Below, piece after piece: positions 45,616 through 55,002 of a stretch of 64,000 nucleotides of DNA. The DNA is taken from the NCBI GenBank assembly GCA_018241765.1, contig JAFEDD010000015.1:109620-173619 (forward strand), read 5' to 3'. Under the pieces are notes generated by a model. It was not told the origin of the DNA. It made no database searches and saw only the letters and a program-made list of their open reading frames with translations. Position numbers and translations under genes: made by a program. The DNA comes from Pseudomonadota bacterium (GTDB lineage: Bacteria > Pseudomonadota > Gammaproteobacteria > Burkholderiales > Casimicrobiaceae). How positions within the stretch are numbered: position 1 is the stretch's first letter; each line of letters starts with the position of its first letter.

Positions 45616-46083
45616 ATGTTCAAGAAGATCCTGATCCCTGTCGATGGCTCTGACCTTGCGCTGCGCGCGGCGACGACCGGTGTGCAACTGGCCAAGGAGG
45701 TTGGCGCTCACGTCGTGTTCCTGCACGCCATGGCGCCCTACATCGTGCCCTACGCGGCGGAAATCTCGATGGTCGACGATCGCGCGCAGGTGGCATTCGA
45801 GAAGAGCGTCAGCGAGGCGAGCACGCGCATCCTCGCCGATGCGAAGAAGGTCGCCGATGGCGCGGGTGTCTCCGCCGAGGTGGTGCACGCCGTCAGCTCG
45901 CGCCCCGAGATGTTCATCGACAAGACGGTGCGCGAGATGGGCTGCGATCTCGTCGTCATCGCCACGCATGGTCGCGGTGCCGTCGGGCGCTTCGTCATGG
46001 GCAGCGTCACGACCCGGCTGCTTCCGATCTCCTCGGTGCCGGTGCTCGTCTACCGTGACGCCACGATGACGCACGACGCCTGA
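45616..46083 (+). CDS. Universal stress protein (UspA family)
   Basis: A 155-residue single-domain Usp protein starting [15 protein letters not shown]. The C-terminal ATP-binding pattern G-x2-G-x9-G-S/T is present in [19 protein letters not shown], so it is of the ATP-binding type. Such proteins are often induced at low oxygen. GGAG seven bases upstream supports the ATG at 45616. The FNR-like regulator follows on the same strand after 134 bp. Confidence 0.92.
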   Translation: MFKKILIPVDGSDLALRAATTGVQLAKEVGAHVVFLHAMAPYIVPYAAEISMVDDRAQVAFEKSVSEASTRILADAKKVADGAGVSAEVVHAVSSRPEMFIDKTVREMGCDLVVIATHGRGAVGRFVMGSVTTRLLPISSVPVLVYRDATMTHDA

Positions 46084-46217
46084 CCGTTCATCACGGTCGC
46101 CGCGTCGCCGGGTGCGTGCGGCGGCTGTTACACACCGTTACCGACGGTTCATCATCGATTGTCGCGCGGCGAAGATAGTTTCGCCATAGCCACCGTAATC
46201 GAGATGAGGAATCGGCC

Positions 46218-46943
46218 ATGCACCCGCACCTGCCCCAAAGCGCCCCCCGGATCAACGCCCCCGCGAATGCCGCCGCGGGCGCCCGCTCGCCTTCGGCGCG
46301 TGACGCCGTGCTCGAACAGGTCATCGCGCTGGGCCGCGCACGGGTGGTCACCGAGGGCACCGCGATCCACCGTGCGGGCGACCCCTTCCGCTCGGTCTTC
46401 TACATGAAGTCGGGAGCCGCCAAGCGCATGCTCATCCAGGAGGATGGCCGCGAGCAGATCCTCGGCTTTCCGATGCCCGGCGATCTGGTTGGCATGGAGG
46501 CGATCGACGCCGGTTCGCACACCACGACGGTGGTCGCGCTCGATCTTTGCGCGGTCATCGAGATTCCGTTCGAAGCACTCGAAGCCTGCGCCGCCGAAAA
46601 CCCGGCTGTCGCCCGCTTCCTCTATCACCGCATGAGCGCGGCATTGCGCGACGAACATGGCTGGCTGGCGGCTCTGGGCCTGCTCAATGCCGATGAGCGT
46701 GTCGCCGCTTTCCTGCTCGATCTGTCGCAACGCTTCGCCGCGCGCGGATTTTCGGCTCGCCGCTTCATGCTGCGCATGACACGTGCCGAGATCGGCAGTT
46801 TCCTCGGCTTGACGCTCGAGACGGTGAGCCGCGTGTTCTCGCGCTTCCAGAAGCTCGGGTTGTTGAAGGTGACGCGCCGCGATATCGAGTTGCTCGATAT
46901 GGACGCGCTCAGCTCACTCGCTCACTCGCACACGCTGCACTGA
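46218..46943 (+). CDS. FNR-like CRP-family regulator lacking Fe-S cysteines
   Basis: A 241-residue regulator with a cyclic-nucleotide-like sensor domain closely resembling FNR (LGFPMPGDLVGMEAI, VIEIPFEALEAC) and a C-terminal helix-turn-helix. Its recognition helix ETVSR has the E-xx-SR pattern that reads FNR boxes (TTGAT-N4-ATCAA). However, the N-terminal residues 1-30 contain no cysteine; the only cysteines are 111 and 124, neither aligned with a Fe-S ligand. An in-frame stop at 46176 rules out a longer N-terminus. GAGG precedes the start. It therefore may not sense oxygen through a 4Fe-4S cluster. Its 3' end overlaps the convergent kinase gene by 30 bp. Confidence 0.88.
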   Translation: MHPHLPQSAPRINAPANAAAGARSPSARDAVLEQVIALGRARVVTEGTAIHRAGDPFRSVFYMKSGAAKRMLIQEDGREQILGFPMPGDLVGMEAIDAGSHTTTVVALDLCAVIEIPFEALEACAAENPAVARFLYHRMSAALRDEHGWLAALGLLNADERVAAFLLDLSQRFAARGFSARRFMLRMTRAEIGSFLGLTLETVSRVFSRFQKLGLLKVTRRDIELLDMDALSSLAHSHTLH

Positions 46944-49049
46944 TCGACGTCGCGCCAGTGCCGACTTCGGCGCGGCGCCATCGGTCGTCGCCTCGCCATC
47001 GAGGGCTTGGCGCACCGCCTGTCCGAGCTGCTCGCGCGAATAGGGCTTGCGCAGAAAGGCGATGTGTTCGTCGAGCCCCCATTGCAGCGGCAGCGCGCTG
47101 CGCGCATAGCCGGAGGCATAGAGCACGTGCAGCGACGGCTTGATGCGTTGCAGTGATGCCGCCACACGCGGTCCGGTTTCATCGCCCTCGAGCACAACGT
47201 CGGTGAACAGCAGCGCGATGTCCGGATGCGCCCGCAGGCGGGCGCTGGCCGTGCGCCGGTTGTTGGCCACGAAGACGCGATAGCCGAGCGCCGTCAGATA
47301 GCGCTGTGCAACCGCTCGCACGTCGACATCGTCTTCCACCACCAGCACCGCCTCATCGCCGGTGCTCGCCGTTGCCGTGCGCCGCCTCGCCGCGCTCGGT
47401 GCGGCCGTGGCGGCGGGCGCGACCGGAAGGAACACGTTGAACGTGGTGCCGATGCCCACCTCGCTGTAGACCGTGACGTGTCCTGCGCTCTGCTTGGCGA
47501 ATCCATAGACCATGCTGAGACCGAGTCCGCTGCCTTTGCCGACCGCCTTGGTCGTGAAGAACGGCTCGAACGCTCGCGCGAGCGTTTCCCGCGACATGCC
47601 GCTGCCGGTGTCCGAGACGCTGAGCCGGATGTAATCACCAGGACGCAAATCGTCAGCAGCACTCACGCTGGCGGCGTCGATGGTGATCGCCGAGGCTTCG
47701 ATGCTGAGCTTGCCGCCGGAAGGCATGGCGTCGCGCGCATTGACGGCGAGGTTCAGTAGTGCGGTTTCCAGTTGCCCGCTGTCGGCCATGGCCAGTGGCA
47801 GATCGCGCTCGGCGCTGACGATGATTTCGACGTTGGGTCCGAGCGTGCGCGCGAGCAGGTCGCGGAATGCGGCGAGCAGTTCCGGAATTTGAATCGGCGC
47901 AGGCATCAGTGTCTGCCGTCGCGAGAACGCAAGCAGCTTGCCGGTCAGTTCTGCGCCACGCTTCGTCGCCCGCTGCGCCGAGGCGATCGCGCGTTGCGCG
48001 AAGGGGTCGACGGTGACGGTGTCTTCGAGGATCTGCAGGTTGCCCGAGATGACGGTCAGCAGGTTGTTGAAGTCGTGCGCCACGCCGCCCGTCAATTGCC
48101 CGAGTGACTCGAGTCGTTGCGAGATCAGCAGCTTGTCCTCGACCTCCGCGCGTTGCAATGCATTCGAGGCGATGTTGGCGATCGCTTCGAGAAAGGCGAT
48201 GTCATCGGTAGCGAAGTGATGCGGCACACGCGACGCGGCCACGAGGATGCTGTGCTGATGCTCGGGGTTGCCGATGACGGCGAGCATCAGCGATCGCATG
48301 CCGGCGGCAATCAGGGCGGGGCAGATTTTCAGGTTGCCCGCCTCGACGTCGCCGATGAGGGCGGGCGCCCCCGAGCGCAGGATGCTGCCACAGAGCAGGT
48401 GCTCGGTGTCGCTGACGACCAGGCCGACCAGAGGCGCTGCCATCGGGCCCGCTGCGTTGGTGCAGGTGGCGGAGTCGCTGCCATGCGCGCGCCGCAGCAG
48501 CAGAACGGCATCGGCCCCGAGCGGTGCCGCAGCGAGCTGTGTCGCCTGTTCCCCGACACGATCGAAGTGCCGCTCGCGCAGCGCGAGCTGGCTGATGCGC
48601 GTGAGGGCCCGCGCCCGCTCGAGCTCGCGCTCCTTCTGCCGCGCGAGCAGCCGGTCGGAGACGTCGCGCAGCGTCACGATGACCTCGGCGCCGTCGTCGC
48701 CTTCGGTCGGAGCCAGCGAAATTTCGACGGGAAACTCGCGCCCGCTGAGCTTGACTGCGCGCAACGTGCGGCCGATGCCCATCGGGCGCCGCTGCTTTTC
48801 GACGAGGAACTGCGCGCGCAACGGCCCGTGCACCCGACGCGACCCCATCGGCACCAGCCGATCCACCGGCAAGCCGTGCAACTCACCGGGCGCGGCGTCG
48901 AGCAACCGCTCCGCCTCGGCATTGTTGAGCCGGATGCGGCCGGCTGCGTCGACGACGAGGATGCCGTCCGGGGCGAAATCGAACAATACCTTGTACGGAT
49001 CGATCCGCCCTGCCGTGGCCTGCGAGTTCGGGGCGGCGTTTCGCTTCAT
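46914..49049 (-). CDS. Hybrid sensor histidine kinase (PAS-GAF-HisKA-HATPase-REC)
   Basis: A 711-residue soluble kinase. A PAS domain (about 20-130, FDFAPDGILVVDAAGRIRLNN) is followed by a GAF-like domain (about 150-300) and the phospho-acceptor helix with His325 in GGVAHDFNNLL. The ATPase domain has LLNLAVNARDAMP, DTGSGM and GKGSGLGLSM, and a C-terminal receiver (VLVVEDDVDVR, with LLFTDVVLEGDE) ends the protein. No membrane span is seen, so the signal is intracellular. Its start overlaps the end of the response regulator gene by 4 bp. The convergent 30-bp overlap with the FNR-like gene is unusual. Confidence 0.9.
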   Translation of the reverse strand: MKRNAAPNSQATAGRIDPYKVLFDFAPDGILVVDAAGRIRLNNAEAERLLDAAPGELHGLPVDRLVPMGSRRVHGPLRAQFLVEKQRRPMGIGRTLRAVKLSGREFPVEISLAPTEGDDGAEVIVTLRDVSDRLLARQKERELERARALTRISQLALRERHFDRVGEQATQLAAAPLGADAVLLLRRAHGSDSATCTNAAGPMAAPLVGLVVSDTEHLLCGSILRSGAPALIGDVEAGNLKICPALIAAGMRSLMLAVIGNPEHQHSILVAASRVPHHFATDDIAFLEAIANIASNALQRAEVEDKLLISQRLESLGQLTGGVAHDFNNLLTVISGNLQILEDTVTVDPFAQRAIASAQRATKRGAELTGKLLAFSRRQTLMPAPIQIPELLAAFRDLLARTLGPNVEIIVSAERDLPLAMADSGQLETALLNLAVNARDAMPSGGKLSIEASAITIDAASVSAADDLRPGDYIRLSVSDTGSGMSRETLARAFEPFFTTKAVGKGSGLGLSMVYGFAKQSAGHVTVYSEVGIGTTFNVFLPVAPAATAAPSAARRRTATASTGDEAVLVVEDDVDVRAVAQRYLTALGYRVFVANNRRTASARLRAHPDIALLFTDVVLEGDETGPRVAASLQRIKPSLHVLYASGYARSALPLQWGLDEHIAFLRKPYSREQLGQAVRQALDGEATTDGAAPKSALARRRSVQRVRVSE

Positions 49050-49801
49050 CGCGGCTGCGGCGTCGCGAGCAGCGTGTAGCCGGCGGCGCGAACGGACTTG
49101 ATGAGGCGTGGTGACTTGCCGTCGTCGCCGAGCTTGCGGCGCAGCCGCCCGATCTGCACGTCGATGGTGCGGTCGAACGGGCCGGCGTCTCGGCGATGCG
49201 TTTGCCGCAGCAACTGGTCGCGGCTCAAAACCTGCCCGGGATGTTCGGCGAGCACCACGAGCAGTTCGTACTCGCCCGTGGTCAGCGCGATCAGCGAGCC
49301 GTCGGCCGTGCGCAGCTCGCGCCGCGCGCGGTCGAGCGCGAATCCGGCAAACGTCAGCGTGTCGCCTGTGGTCGCAGCTGCGGCGCTTGCGCGGCCGCTG
49401 GCGCGGCGACCGATGCTGCGGATGCGCGCGAGCAGCTCCCGCAGTTCGAAGGGTTTGGTCACGTAGTCGTCGGCTCCGATTTCCAGACCGACGACGCGAT
49501 CGATGGTGTCGCCGCGACCGGTCACCATCATCAGCCCACCCTGCCAGTCGATACGCAGGCGGCGCGCGATGGCGAATCCGTCCTCGCTGCCCAGGTTCAC
49601 ATCGAGGAGGATGACGTCGGGGCCGTCGCGGGCGACGGCGGCGCGCAGGCTCGCTTCGCTGGTGGCCTCGCTGACGGCGATGCCCTGACTGGCCAAATAC
49701 GTCATGACGAGGTCGCGAATGTCGTCGTCGTCATCGACGACGAGCACACGAAGCGAAGCTGAGGTATTCAACGGATGCTTGCGCGGGTGAAGGCTGGACA
49801 A
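49046..49801 (-). CDS. OmpR-family response regulator
   Basis: A 251-residue regulator: receiver domain (about 17-130) with acidic cluster VVDDDDDIRD, phospho-acceptor Asp67 in ILLDVNLG and Lys in YVTKPFELREL, then an OmpR-type winged helix (LTTGEYELLVVLAEHPGQVLS, RTIDVQIGRLRRKL, SVRAAGYTL). It is the first gene of the pair with the hybrid kinase, overlapping it by 4 bp, and is the probable phosphate recipient. The target genes are not evident. Confidence 0.92.
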   Translation of the reverse strand: MSSLHPRKHPLNTSASLRVLVVDDDDDIRDLVMTYLASQGIAVSEATSEASLRAAVARDGPDVILLDVNLGSEDGFAIARRLRIDWQGGLMMVTGRGDTIDRVVGLEIGADDYVTKPFELRELLARIRSIGRRASGRASAAAATTGDTLTFAGFALDRARRELRTADGSLIALTTGEYELLVVLAEHPGQVLSRDQLLRQTHRRDAGPFDRTIDVQIGRLRRKLGDDGKSPRLIKSVRAAGYTLLATPQPR

Positions 49802-49843
49802 CCGTCATTATCGCGTGCCCCGATGCGCCGCGTGTTCGTCCGG

Positions 49844-50218
49844 TCAATGTCCGTGCCGCGCCTCGAACTTCTGCTGGCAGGGGAGGCAGCGTCGGGCCGC
49901 GGGATAGGCCAGCAGTCGGGTATAGCCGATCGCCTCGCCGCAGTCTTCGCAGACGCCGTAGCTATCGTCGTCGAGCTTGGCGAGCGCAGCGGCGACGTTG
50001 CTCAGTTCACGCGCGTCGCGCTCGGCGCGACCGAGCAATCCGTCGGCTTCGGCGTTCGCCGTGCTCCAGTCGGCGTCGCTGCGACCGGCGACGGTCGTGC
50101 GATCGTGCCCTTCCGTGTGCAACTGACGATCGAGCGTGGCCTGAAGCTGGCGTTCCTCGCGCACCAGCAGCCGGCGCAGATCCTCGATTTGTTGTGTGGT
50201 CAATGCGAATTGAGCCAT
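49844..50218 (-). CDS. DksA/TraR-family zinc-finger protein
   Basis: A 124-residue protein with an N-terminal helical hairpin and a C4 zinc finger (Cys90, Cys93, Cys111, Cys114 in CEDC and CLPC). It resembles short DksA-like proteins that bind the RNA polymerase secondary channel. The coiled-coil tip acidic pair typical of DksA (DxxDxA) is not obvious, although DDSYGVCEDCGEAIG is conserved. It is divergent from ccoI and shares a 104-bp control region with it. Confidence 0.88.
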   Translation of the reverse strand: MAQFALTTQQIEDLRRLLVREERQLQATLDRQLHTEGHDRTTVAGRSDADWSTANAEADGLLGRAERDARELSNVAAALAKLDDDSYGVCEDCGEAIGYTRLLAYPAARRCLPCQQKFEARHGH

Positions 50219-50278
50219 GGCAGCGGTGCCGTCGGGTCGTTCATGGCGTGATGATGCGACGGCGGCGCGACGGGCGCC

Positions 50279-50320
50279 TTGATGAGCGTCAATACCCGTA
50301 CCATACGCGCCGGATACCCT
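50279..50320 (+). promoter_or_regulatory. FNR-type site and -10 of ccoI
   Basis: TTGAT-GAGC-GTCAA (50279-50292) matches the FNR consensus at 9 of 10 positions. TACCCT (50315-50320) lies at the class II -10 distance. With the usual geometry the transcript would begin within the ccoI start-codon triplet, so translation may be leaderless or the true start lies slightly different. Confidence 0.65.
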
Positions 50321-50322
50321 TC

Positions 50323-52488
50323 ATGATGATGTCTGCCGCTTTGTCCGACGCAGGGACGGCTACCTGCGTCATCGACGTTTTCGATATGCACTGTGCCGCA
50401 TGCGCGGTGACCGTGGAGGCGGCGTTGCGCGCGGCTCCCGGGGTGGGTTCGGCGCGCGTGCACTATGCCACGCAACGCGCCCGCATCCAGTTCGACCCGG
50501 CGCAGACTTCGCTCGCGGGGCTGCTCGATCGCATCGAGCGTCTGGGCTATTCGGCCGACGCCGCGAGCGCAGACGCACGCGCCGACATCGTGCGTCGTCA
50601 ACGTCACCGCCGAATCTGGGGCTTCGGGCTGGCGGCGTTTTGCGCGATGCAGGTCATGATGTTGACGGTGCCGCGTTATCTGGCCGGGGCCGATATGGAG
50701 CCCGAACTCGCGCCGCTGCTCGACTGGTCGGCGTTCGCCCTGACGTTGCCCGTGCTTTGGTGGAGCGCGCGGCCGTTCTATCAAGGGGCGGCGCGGGAGT
50801 TGCGATTGCGCCGTCCCGGCATGGACAGCGCCATCACCCTGGGCATCGTGACCGCATTCGCCGGTTCGATGTGGCATCTGCACAGCGGCACGGGCGCGCT
50901 GTATTTCGATTCCGTGGCGATGTTCGTCGCGCTGCTGCTCGGTGTGCGCTGGCTCGAGTGGGAGCAGCGCGAACGCAATCAGGCCGTCATCCGCCAGGCG
51001 GGCGCATCGGCTGGCGCGCCGACGGCGCTGCGCTTGACGCTCACGCCGACCGGCGTGCAAAGCGCGGAAGTGCCCATTGCGACGCTCGTCGCGGGCGATC
51101 GCGTTCGCGTTCGGACCGGGGAGGCGATTGCCGTCGACGGCAGGCTCGACAGTCACATGGCGATGTTCGATGAATCGCTGCTGACCGGTGAGTCGGCCGC
51201 GGTGCGCCGCCAACGGGGCGAGGCCGTGGTGGCGGGTGCCATCAACCTCGGTGCGGCGATCGAGGTGCTGGCCAGCGCCAGTGCTGCGGCGAGCACCGCG
51301 GAACGCATGCTGCTGCTCGCCGATTCGGCGGCGAAACCGGAATCGCTCGCCCTCGCCGATCGTGTTGCACGCTACTTCATGCCGGTGTTGCTGCTGCTGG
51401 CGACGGGCACGTTCTTCGCCGTGCTGCCGCAGGGGCTCGGCACGGCAACCGAGCGCGCGATCGCCGTGCTGATCATCAGTTGCCCCTGTGCTCTCGCGTT
51501 GGCGGCACCGGCCGCGCACGCCCGTGCGTTTGCCGGACTGCTGGCGCGCGGGGTCGTGTTGCGCCGCGCCGCCGCACTCGAGCGGCTGGCGCGGGCCGAC
51601 GCCTTCGTGCTCGACAAGACGGGCACGCTGACCGACCCGGCGGTTGCCCGCGTCCAGGCGCTGCGCCCGGGGTGGGACGAGGCGCGTGCGTTGCTGCTGA
51701 TCGCGGCGCTCGAACACAGCGCCAATCACCCGCTTGCCGTGGCGCTGGCGCTGCCGGACGCATCCACGCTCGCCGTCGCCGACGCGCACTGGGCGCCAGG
51801 TCTGGGCGTGAGCGGCATGATCGACGGCTGCCGTTATCGCTTCGGACGGCCGGACTGGGTCGGCGGCGAGGTGCCAACGGCGGACGGATCGACGCGACTT
51901 TGGCTCGCCGACGCCGACGGCGTCATCTGCGCGCTCGACATCGTCGAGCGCGAGCGTGATGACGCGCGCGCTCTGATCGATGCCTTGGCGCGGCGTGGCC
52001 ACGTCGAACTGCTGAGCGGCGATCATCGGGCGCGTGCGCAGGCGCTGGCCGCTTCGTTGGGCATCGCGCTGGCCGAAGGCGGCGCCTCACCCGAACGCAA
52101 GGCCGAGCGCGTGCGTGATCTGCAAGCCGAGGGGCGAACGGTCGTGCTGATCGGTGACGGAGTCAACGACAGCGTCGGTTTCGCCGGCGCCGACGTCGCC
52201 ATCGCGGTCGCCGGCGCCACCGATGCCGCTCGGGCAAGCGCCGATCTGATCGTCGAGCAACGCGGACTGCTGCCCATTCGTGACGCGATCGACTATGCCG
52301 AGCGCGCGGTGCGCGTGGTGCGCTCGAACCTTGCGTGGGCCATCGGCTACAACGTCCTGGCGATTCCGTTTGCCATCGTTGGCGCCGTCAATCCTTTGCT
52401 GGCCAGCGTCGGCATGGCGGCGAGTTCGGCGGTCGTCATGGCCAACGTCATGCGTCTTCGCGTGTCGATCACGCACGGGAGACACTGA
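50323..52488 (+). CDS. ccoI: Copper-translocating P-type ATPase for cbb3 oxidase assembly (CcoI/FixI)
   Basis: A 721-residue P1B-type ATPase supplying copper for the cbb3 oxidase active site. The N-terminal metal-binding domain has HCAACA (Cys24, Cys27). The membrane metal motif is CPC in IISCPCALALAAP, the phosphorylation site is DKTGTLTD near residue 431, and GDGVNDS is the hinge motif. The start has three successive ATGs (50323, 50326, 50329); the first is used here. It is followed by ccoS with a one-base overlap and precedes ccoNOQP. The FNR-type site upstream suggests low-oxygen induction. Confidence 0.93.
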   Translation: MMMSAALSDAGTATCVIDVFDMHCAACAVTVEAALRAAPGVGSARVHYATQRARIQFDPAQTSLAGLLDRIERLGYSADAASADARADIVRRQRHRRIWGFGLAAFCAMQVMMLTVPRYLAGADMEPELAPLLDWSAFALTLPVLWWSARPFYQGAARELRLRRPGMDSAITLGIVTAFAGSMWHLHSGTGALYFDSVAMFVALLLGVRWLEWEQRERNQAVIRQAGASAGAPTALRLTLTPTGVQSAEVPIATLVAGDRVRVRTGEAIAVDGRLDSHMAMFDESLLTGESAAVRRQRGEAVVAGAINLGAAIEVLASASAAASTAERMLLLADSAAKPESLALADRVARYFMPVLLLLATGTFFAVLPQGLGTATERAIAVLIISCPCALALAAPAAHARAFAGLLARGVVLRRAAALERLARADAFVLDKTGTLTDPAVARVQALRPGWDEARALLLIAALEHSANHPLAVALALPDASTLAVADAHWAPGLGVSGMIDGCRYRFGRPDWVGGEVPTADGSTRLWLADADGVICALDIVERERDDARALIDALARRGHVELLSGDHRARAQALAASLGIALAEGGASPERKAERVRDLQAEGRTVVLIGDGVNDSVGFAGADVAIAVAGATDAARASADLIVEQRGLLPIRDAIDYAERAVRVVRSNLAWAIGYNVLAIPFAIVGAVNPLLASVGMAASSAVVMANVMRLRVSITHGRH

Positions 52489-52631
52489 TGGAATCGCTGT
52501 TCCTCCTGATTCCGCTGGCGCTGGTGCTCGCCGTCGTCATCGGCGCGGCGTTCTGGTGGTCCACGCGTTCCGGCCAGTTCGATGATCTCGACCGCCACGG
52601 TCGCAGCATCATTGACGACGACGATCGCTGA
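52488..52631 (+). CDS. ccoS: cbb3 oxidase maturation protein CcoS
   Basis: A 47-residue protein with one N-terminal membrane helix (LFLLIPLALVLAVVIGAAFWW) and an acidic tail (FDDLDRHGRSIIDDDDR), the CcoS layout. It is needed for haem and copper insertion into CcoN. The start overlaps the ccoI stop by one base (TGATG). Confidence 0.92.
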   Translation: MESLFLLIPLALVLAVVIGAAFWWSTRSGQFDDLDRHGRSIIDDDDR

Positions 52632-52653
52632 CACGTCAAATGTTGCGGTGCAC

Positions 52654-52695
52654 TTGATTCCGGTCAATGCCCGGCAGTCCCAGTAGGGGTATTGT
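52654..52695 (+). promoter_or_regulatory. FNR-type site and -10 of the ccoNOQP operon
   Basis: TTGAT-TCCG-GTCAA (52654-52667) matches the FNR consensus at 9 of 10 positions. TATTGT (52690-52695) sits exactly at the -10 position expected if the site is centred at -41.5. Transcription would start near 52702, 37 bp before ccoN. Confidence 0.75.
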
Positions 52696-52738
52696 TGCAG
52701 TGGGTGGCGGTGCCTGCCCAAGCATCTGGAGAATGAAG

Positions 52739-54193
52739 ATGGGGAACGCAGGCGCGCAACGCGCTGACGGCGAGGTCTACAACTACCGCGTCGTTTATCA
52801 ATTCTCGGTAATGACCGTGGTTTGGGGTGTGGTTGGCATGCTCGTTGGCGTCATCGTCGCCGCGCAGCTTGTGTGGCCGCAGCTCAACGTCCACGAATTT
52901 CTGAGTTTCGGCCGGTTGCGGCCGTTGCATACCAACGCCGTGGTGTTCGCGTTTGGTGGATGCGGGCTGTTCGCGGCTTCGTACTATGTAGTGCAGCGAA
53001 CGTGCCACGTGCCGCTGTTCGCGCCGAAGCTGGCCGCCTTCACGTTCTGGGGCTGGCAACTGGTCATCGTGCTCGCGGCCATCACGCTGCCGCTGGGCAT
53101 GACCAGCAGCAAGGAGTACGCGGAACTCGAATGGCCGATCGACATCCTGATCGCCATCGTCTGGGTGTCCTATGCGATCGTCTTTTTCGGCACCATCGCC
53201 AAGCGGCGCACCTCGCACATCTACGTGGCGAACTGGTTCTTCGGCGCCTTCATCCTGACCATTGCGATATTGCACATCGTCAACAGCGCGGAAATCCCGG
53301 TATCGCTGACCAAGTCCTATTCCGCCTATGCCGGCGTGCAGGACGCGATGATCCAGTGGTGGTACGGCCACAACGCGGTGGGGTTCTTCCTGACCGCGGG
53401 TTTCCTCGGCATCATGTACTACTACGTACCCAAGCAGGCCGAGCGCCCGGTCTACTCGTACCGGCTCTCCGTCGTGCACTTCTGGGCGCTGATCTTCACG
53501 TACATGTGGGCTGGCCCGCACCACCTGCACTACACCGCGCTGCCCGACTGGACGCAGTCGATCGGCATGTTGTTCTCGCTGGTGCTGCTGGCGCCGTCGT
53601 GGGGCGGCATGATCAACGGCATCATGACGCTGTCGGGTGCCTGGCACAAGCTGCGCGATGACCCGATTCTCAAGTTCCTGGTGACCTCGCTGTCGTTCTA
53701 TGGCATGTCGACCTTCGAGGGCCCGATGATGTCGATCAAGACGGTCAACGCGCTGTCGCACTACACCGATTGGACGATCGGGCACGTGCATTCGGGCGCT
53801 CTTGGCTGGGTCGCCTTCGTGACCATCGGCGCGCTGTACTACATGATCCCGCGCCTGGTCGGCAAGGAGAAGATGTACAGCACCCGTCTCATCGAAATCC
53901 ATTTCTGGGTGGCGACGCTGGCCATCGTGCTCTACATCGCCTCGATGTGGATCTCCGGTGTCATGCAGGGGCTCATGTGGCGTGCCGTGAACGCCGACGG
54001 CACGCTGACCTACAGCTTCGTCGAATCGGTCAAGTCGAGCTACCCGTTCTGGTTCATCCGCTTCCTTGGCGGGGTGCTCTATCTCGGCAGCATGTTGATC
54101 ATGGCCTACAACGTCTACATGACGGTGCGCGGCAGCAAGGTGTCGCGCGCGATCGTGCCGCCGCCCGCCGCTGGCGTTGCCATCGCGGCGTGA
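52739..54193 (+). CDS. ccoN: cbb3-type cytochrome c oxidase catalytic subunit I
   Basis: A 484-residue 12-helix haem-copper oxidase subunit that reduces oxygen to water with high affinity. Haem and copper ligands are in [44 protein letters not shown] and [11 protein letters not shown]. Two in-frame ATGs occur at 52733 and 52739; the second has GGAG at a proper 7-base distance and is used. It heads the structural operon N-O-Q-P and is preceded by an FNR-type site. Confidence 0.95.
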   Translation: MGNAGAQRADGEVYNYRVVYQFSVMTVVWGVVGMLVGVIVAAQLVWPQLNVHEFLSFGRLRPLHTNAVVFAFGGCGLFAASYYVVQRTCHVPLFAPKLAAFTFWGWQLVIVLAAITLPLGMTSSKEYAELEWPIDILIAIVWVSYAIVFFGTIAKRRTSHIYVANWFFGAFILTIAILHIVNSAEIPVSLTKSYSAYAGVQDAMIQWWYGHNAVGFFLTAGFLGIMYYYVPKQAERPVYSYRLSVVHFWALIFTYMWAGPHHLHYTALPDWTQSIGMLFSLVLLAPSWGGMINGIMTLSGAWHKLRDDPILKFLVTSLSFYGMSTFEGPMMSIKTVNALSHYTDWTIGHVHSGALGWVAFVTIGALYYMIPRLVGKEKMYSTRLIEIHFWVATLAIVLYIASMWISGVMQGLMWRAVNADGTLTYSFVESVKSSYPFWFIRFLGGVLYLGSMLIMAYNVYMTVRGSKVSRAIVPPPAAGVAIAA

Positions 54194-54209
54194 ACGGAGG
54201 GCAAGGAAC

Positions 54210-54824
54210 ATGGCTTTTTCACACGACACCATCGAACGCCGCACCGGCCTCCTGATCGCGCTGGTCATTCTCGTGGTCAGCATTGGCGGATTGGTCGAGA
54301 TCGTGCCGCTCTTCTTCCAGAAGAACCTGATCGAACCGGTCGCGGGCCTCAAGCCCTATGAGCCGCTGCGCCTGGTCGGGCGCGACGTCTACATTCGCGA
54401 AGGCTGCAACAACTGCCACTCGCAGATGATTCGTCCGTTCCGCGCTGAAACCGAGCGCTACGGCCCGTATTCGGTGGCCGGCGAATTCGTCTATGACCGC
54501 CCGTTCCTGTGGGGCAGCAAGCGCACCGGGCCCGATCTCGCCCGCGTCGGCGGCCGCTACAGCGACGACTGGCATCGCCTGCATCTGGCCAACCCGCGCG
54601 ACGTGGTGCCGGAATCGAACATGCCGCCCTACGCATTCCTCGATCGACCGATCGGTGGTCCGGATGTGGCGGCGCGCATGCGTGCGCTGAAGCTGGTCGG
54701 ACATCCGTACAGCGACGAAGAAATCAACGGGGCGAGCGCAACGCTCGAGGGAAAGACCGAAATGGACGCGCTGATTGCCTACCTGCAAGGGCTCGGCGCC
54801 CAGATCAAGGCGAGTGGAGGCTGA
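54210..54824 (+). CDS. ccoO: cbb3 oxidase monohaem cytochrome c subunit
   Basis: A 204-residue membrane-anchored cytochrome c with one N-terminal helix ([22 protein letters not shown]) and haem motif CNNCH at 66-70. The axial Met is likely in [15 protein letters not shown] precedes the start. It passes electrons from CcoP to CcoN. Confidence 0.95.
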   Translation: MAFSHDTIERRTGLLIALVILVVSIGGLVEIVPLFFQKNLIEPVAGLKPYEPLRLVGRDVYIREGCNNCHSQMIRPFRAETERYGPYSVAGEFVYDRPFLWGSKRTGPDLARVGGRYSDDWHRLHLANPRDVVPESNMPPYAFLDRPIGGPDVAARMRALKLVGHPYSDEEINGASATLEGKTEMDALIAYLQGLGAQIKASGG

Positions 54825-54825
54825 C

Positions 54826-55002
54826 ATGATCGACGAACTCCGAAGCGCATTCACGGTCATTTCGCTGCTGACCTTCCTCGGCATCATCGGTTGGGCCTGG
54901 CGCCCCGGCAGCAAGGATCAGGCGCAACGCATCGCCGCCGATCTGCTGGCCGACGACGACCGCGATCCGCGCGTGGCGGATGTCGCACGGGGAGCGCGCT
55001 GA
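54826..55002 (+). CDS. ccoQ: cbb3 oxidase small subunit CcoQ
   Basis: A 58-residue protein with one membrane helix (AFTVISLLTFLGIIGWAW) and a charged cytoplasmic tail, matching CcoQ/FixQ, which stabilises the oxidase. It starts one base after the ccoO stop and its stop overlaps the ccoP start by one base. Confidence 0.9.
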   Translation: MIDELRSAFTVISLLTFLGIIGWAWRPGSKDQAQRIAADLLADDDRDPRVADVARGAR

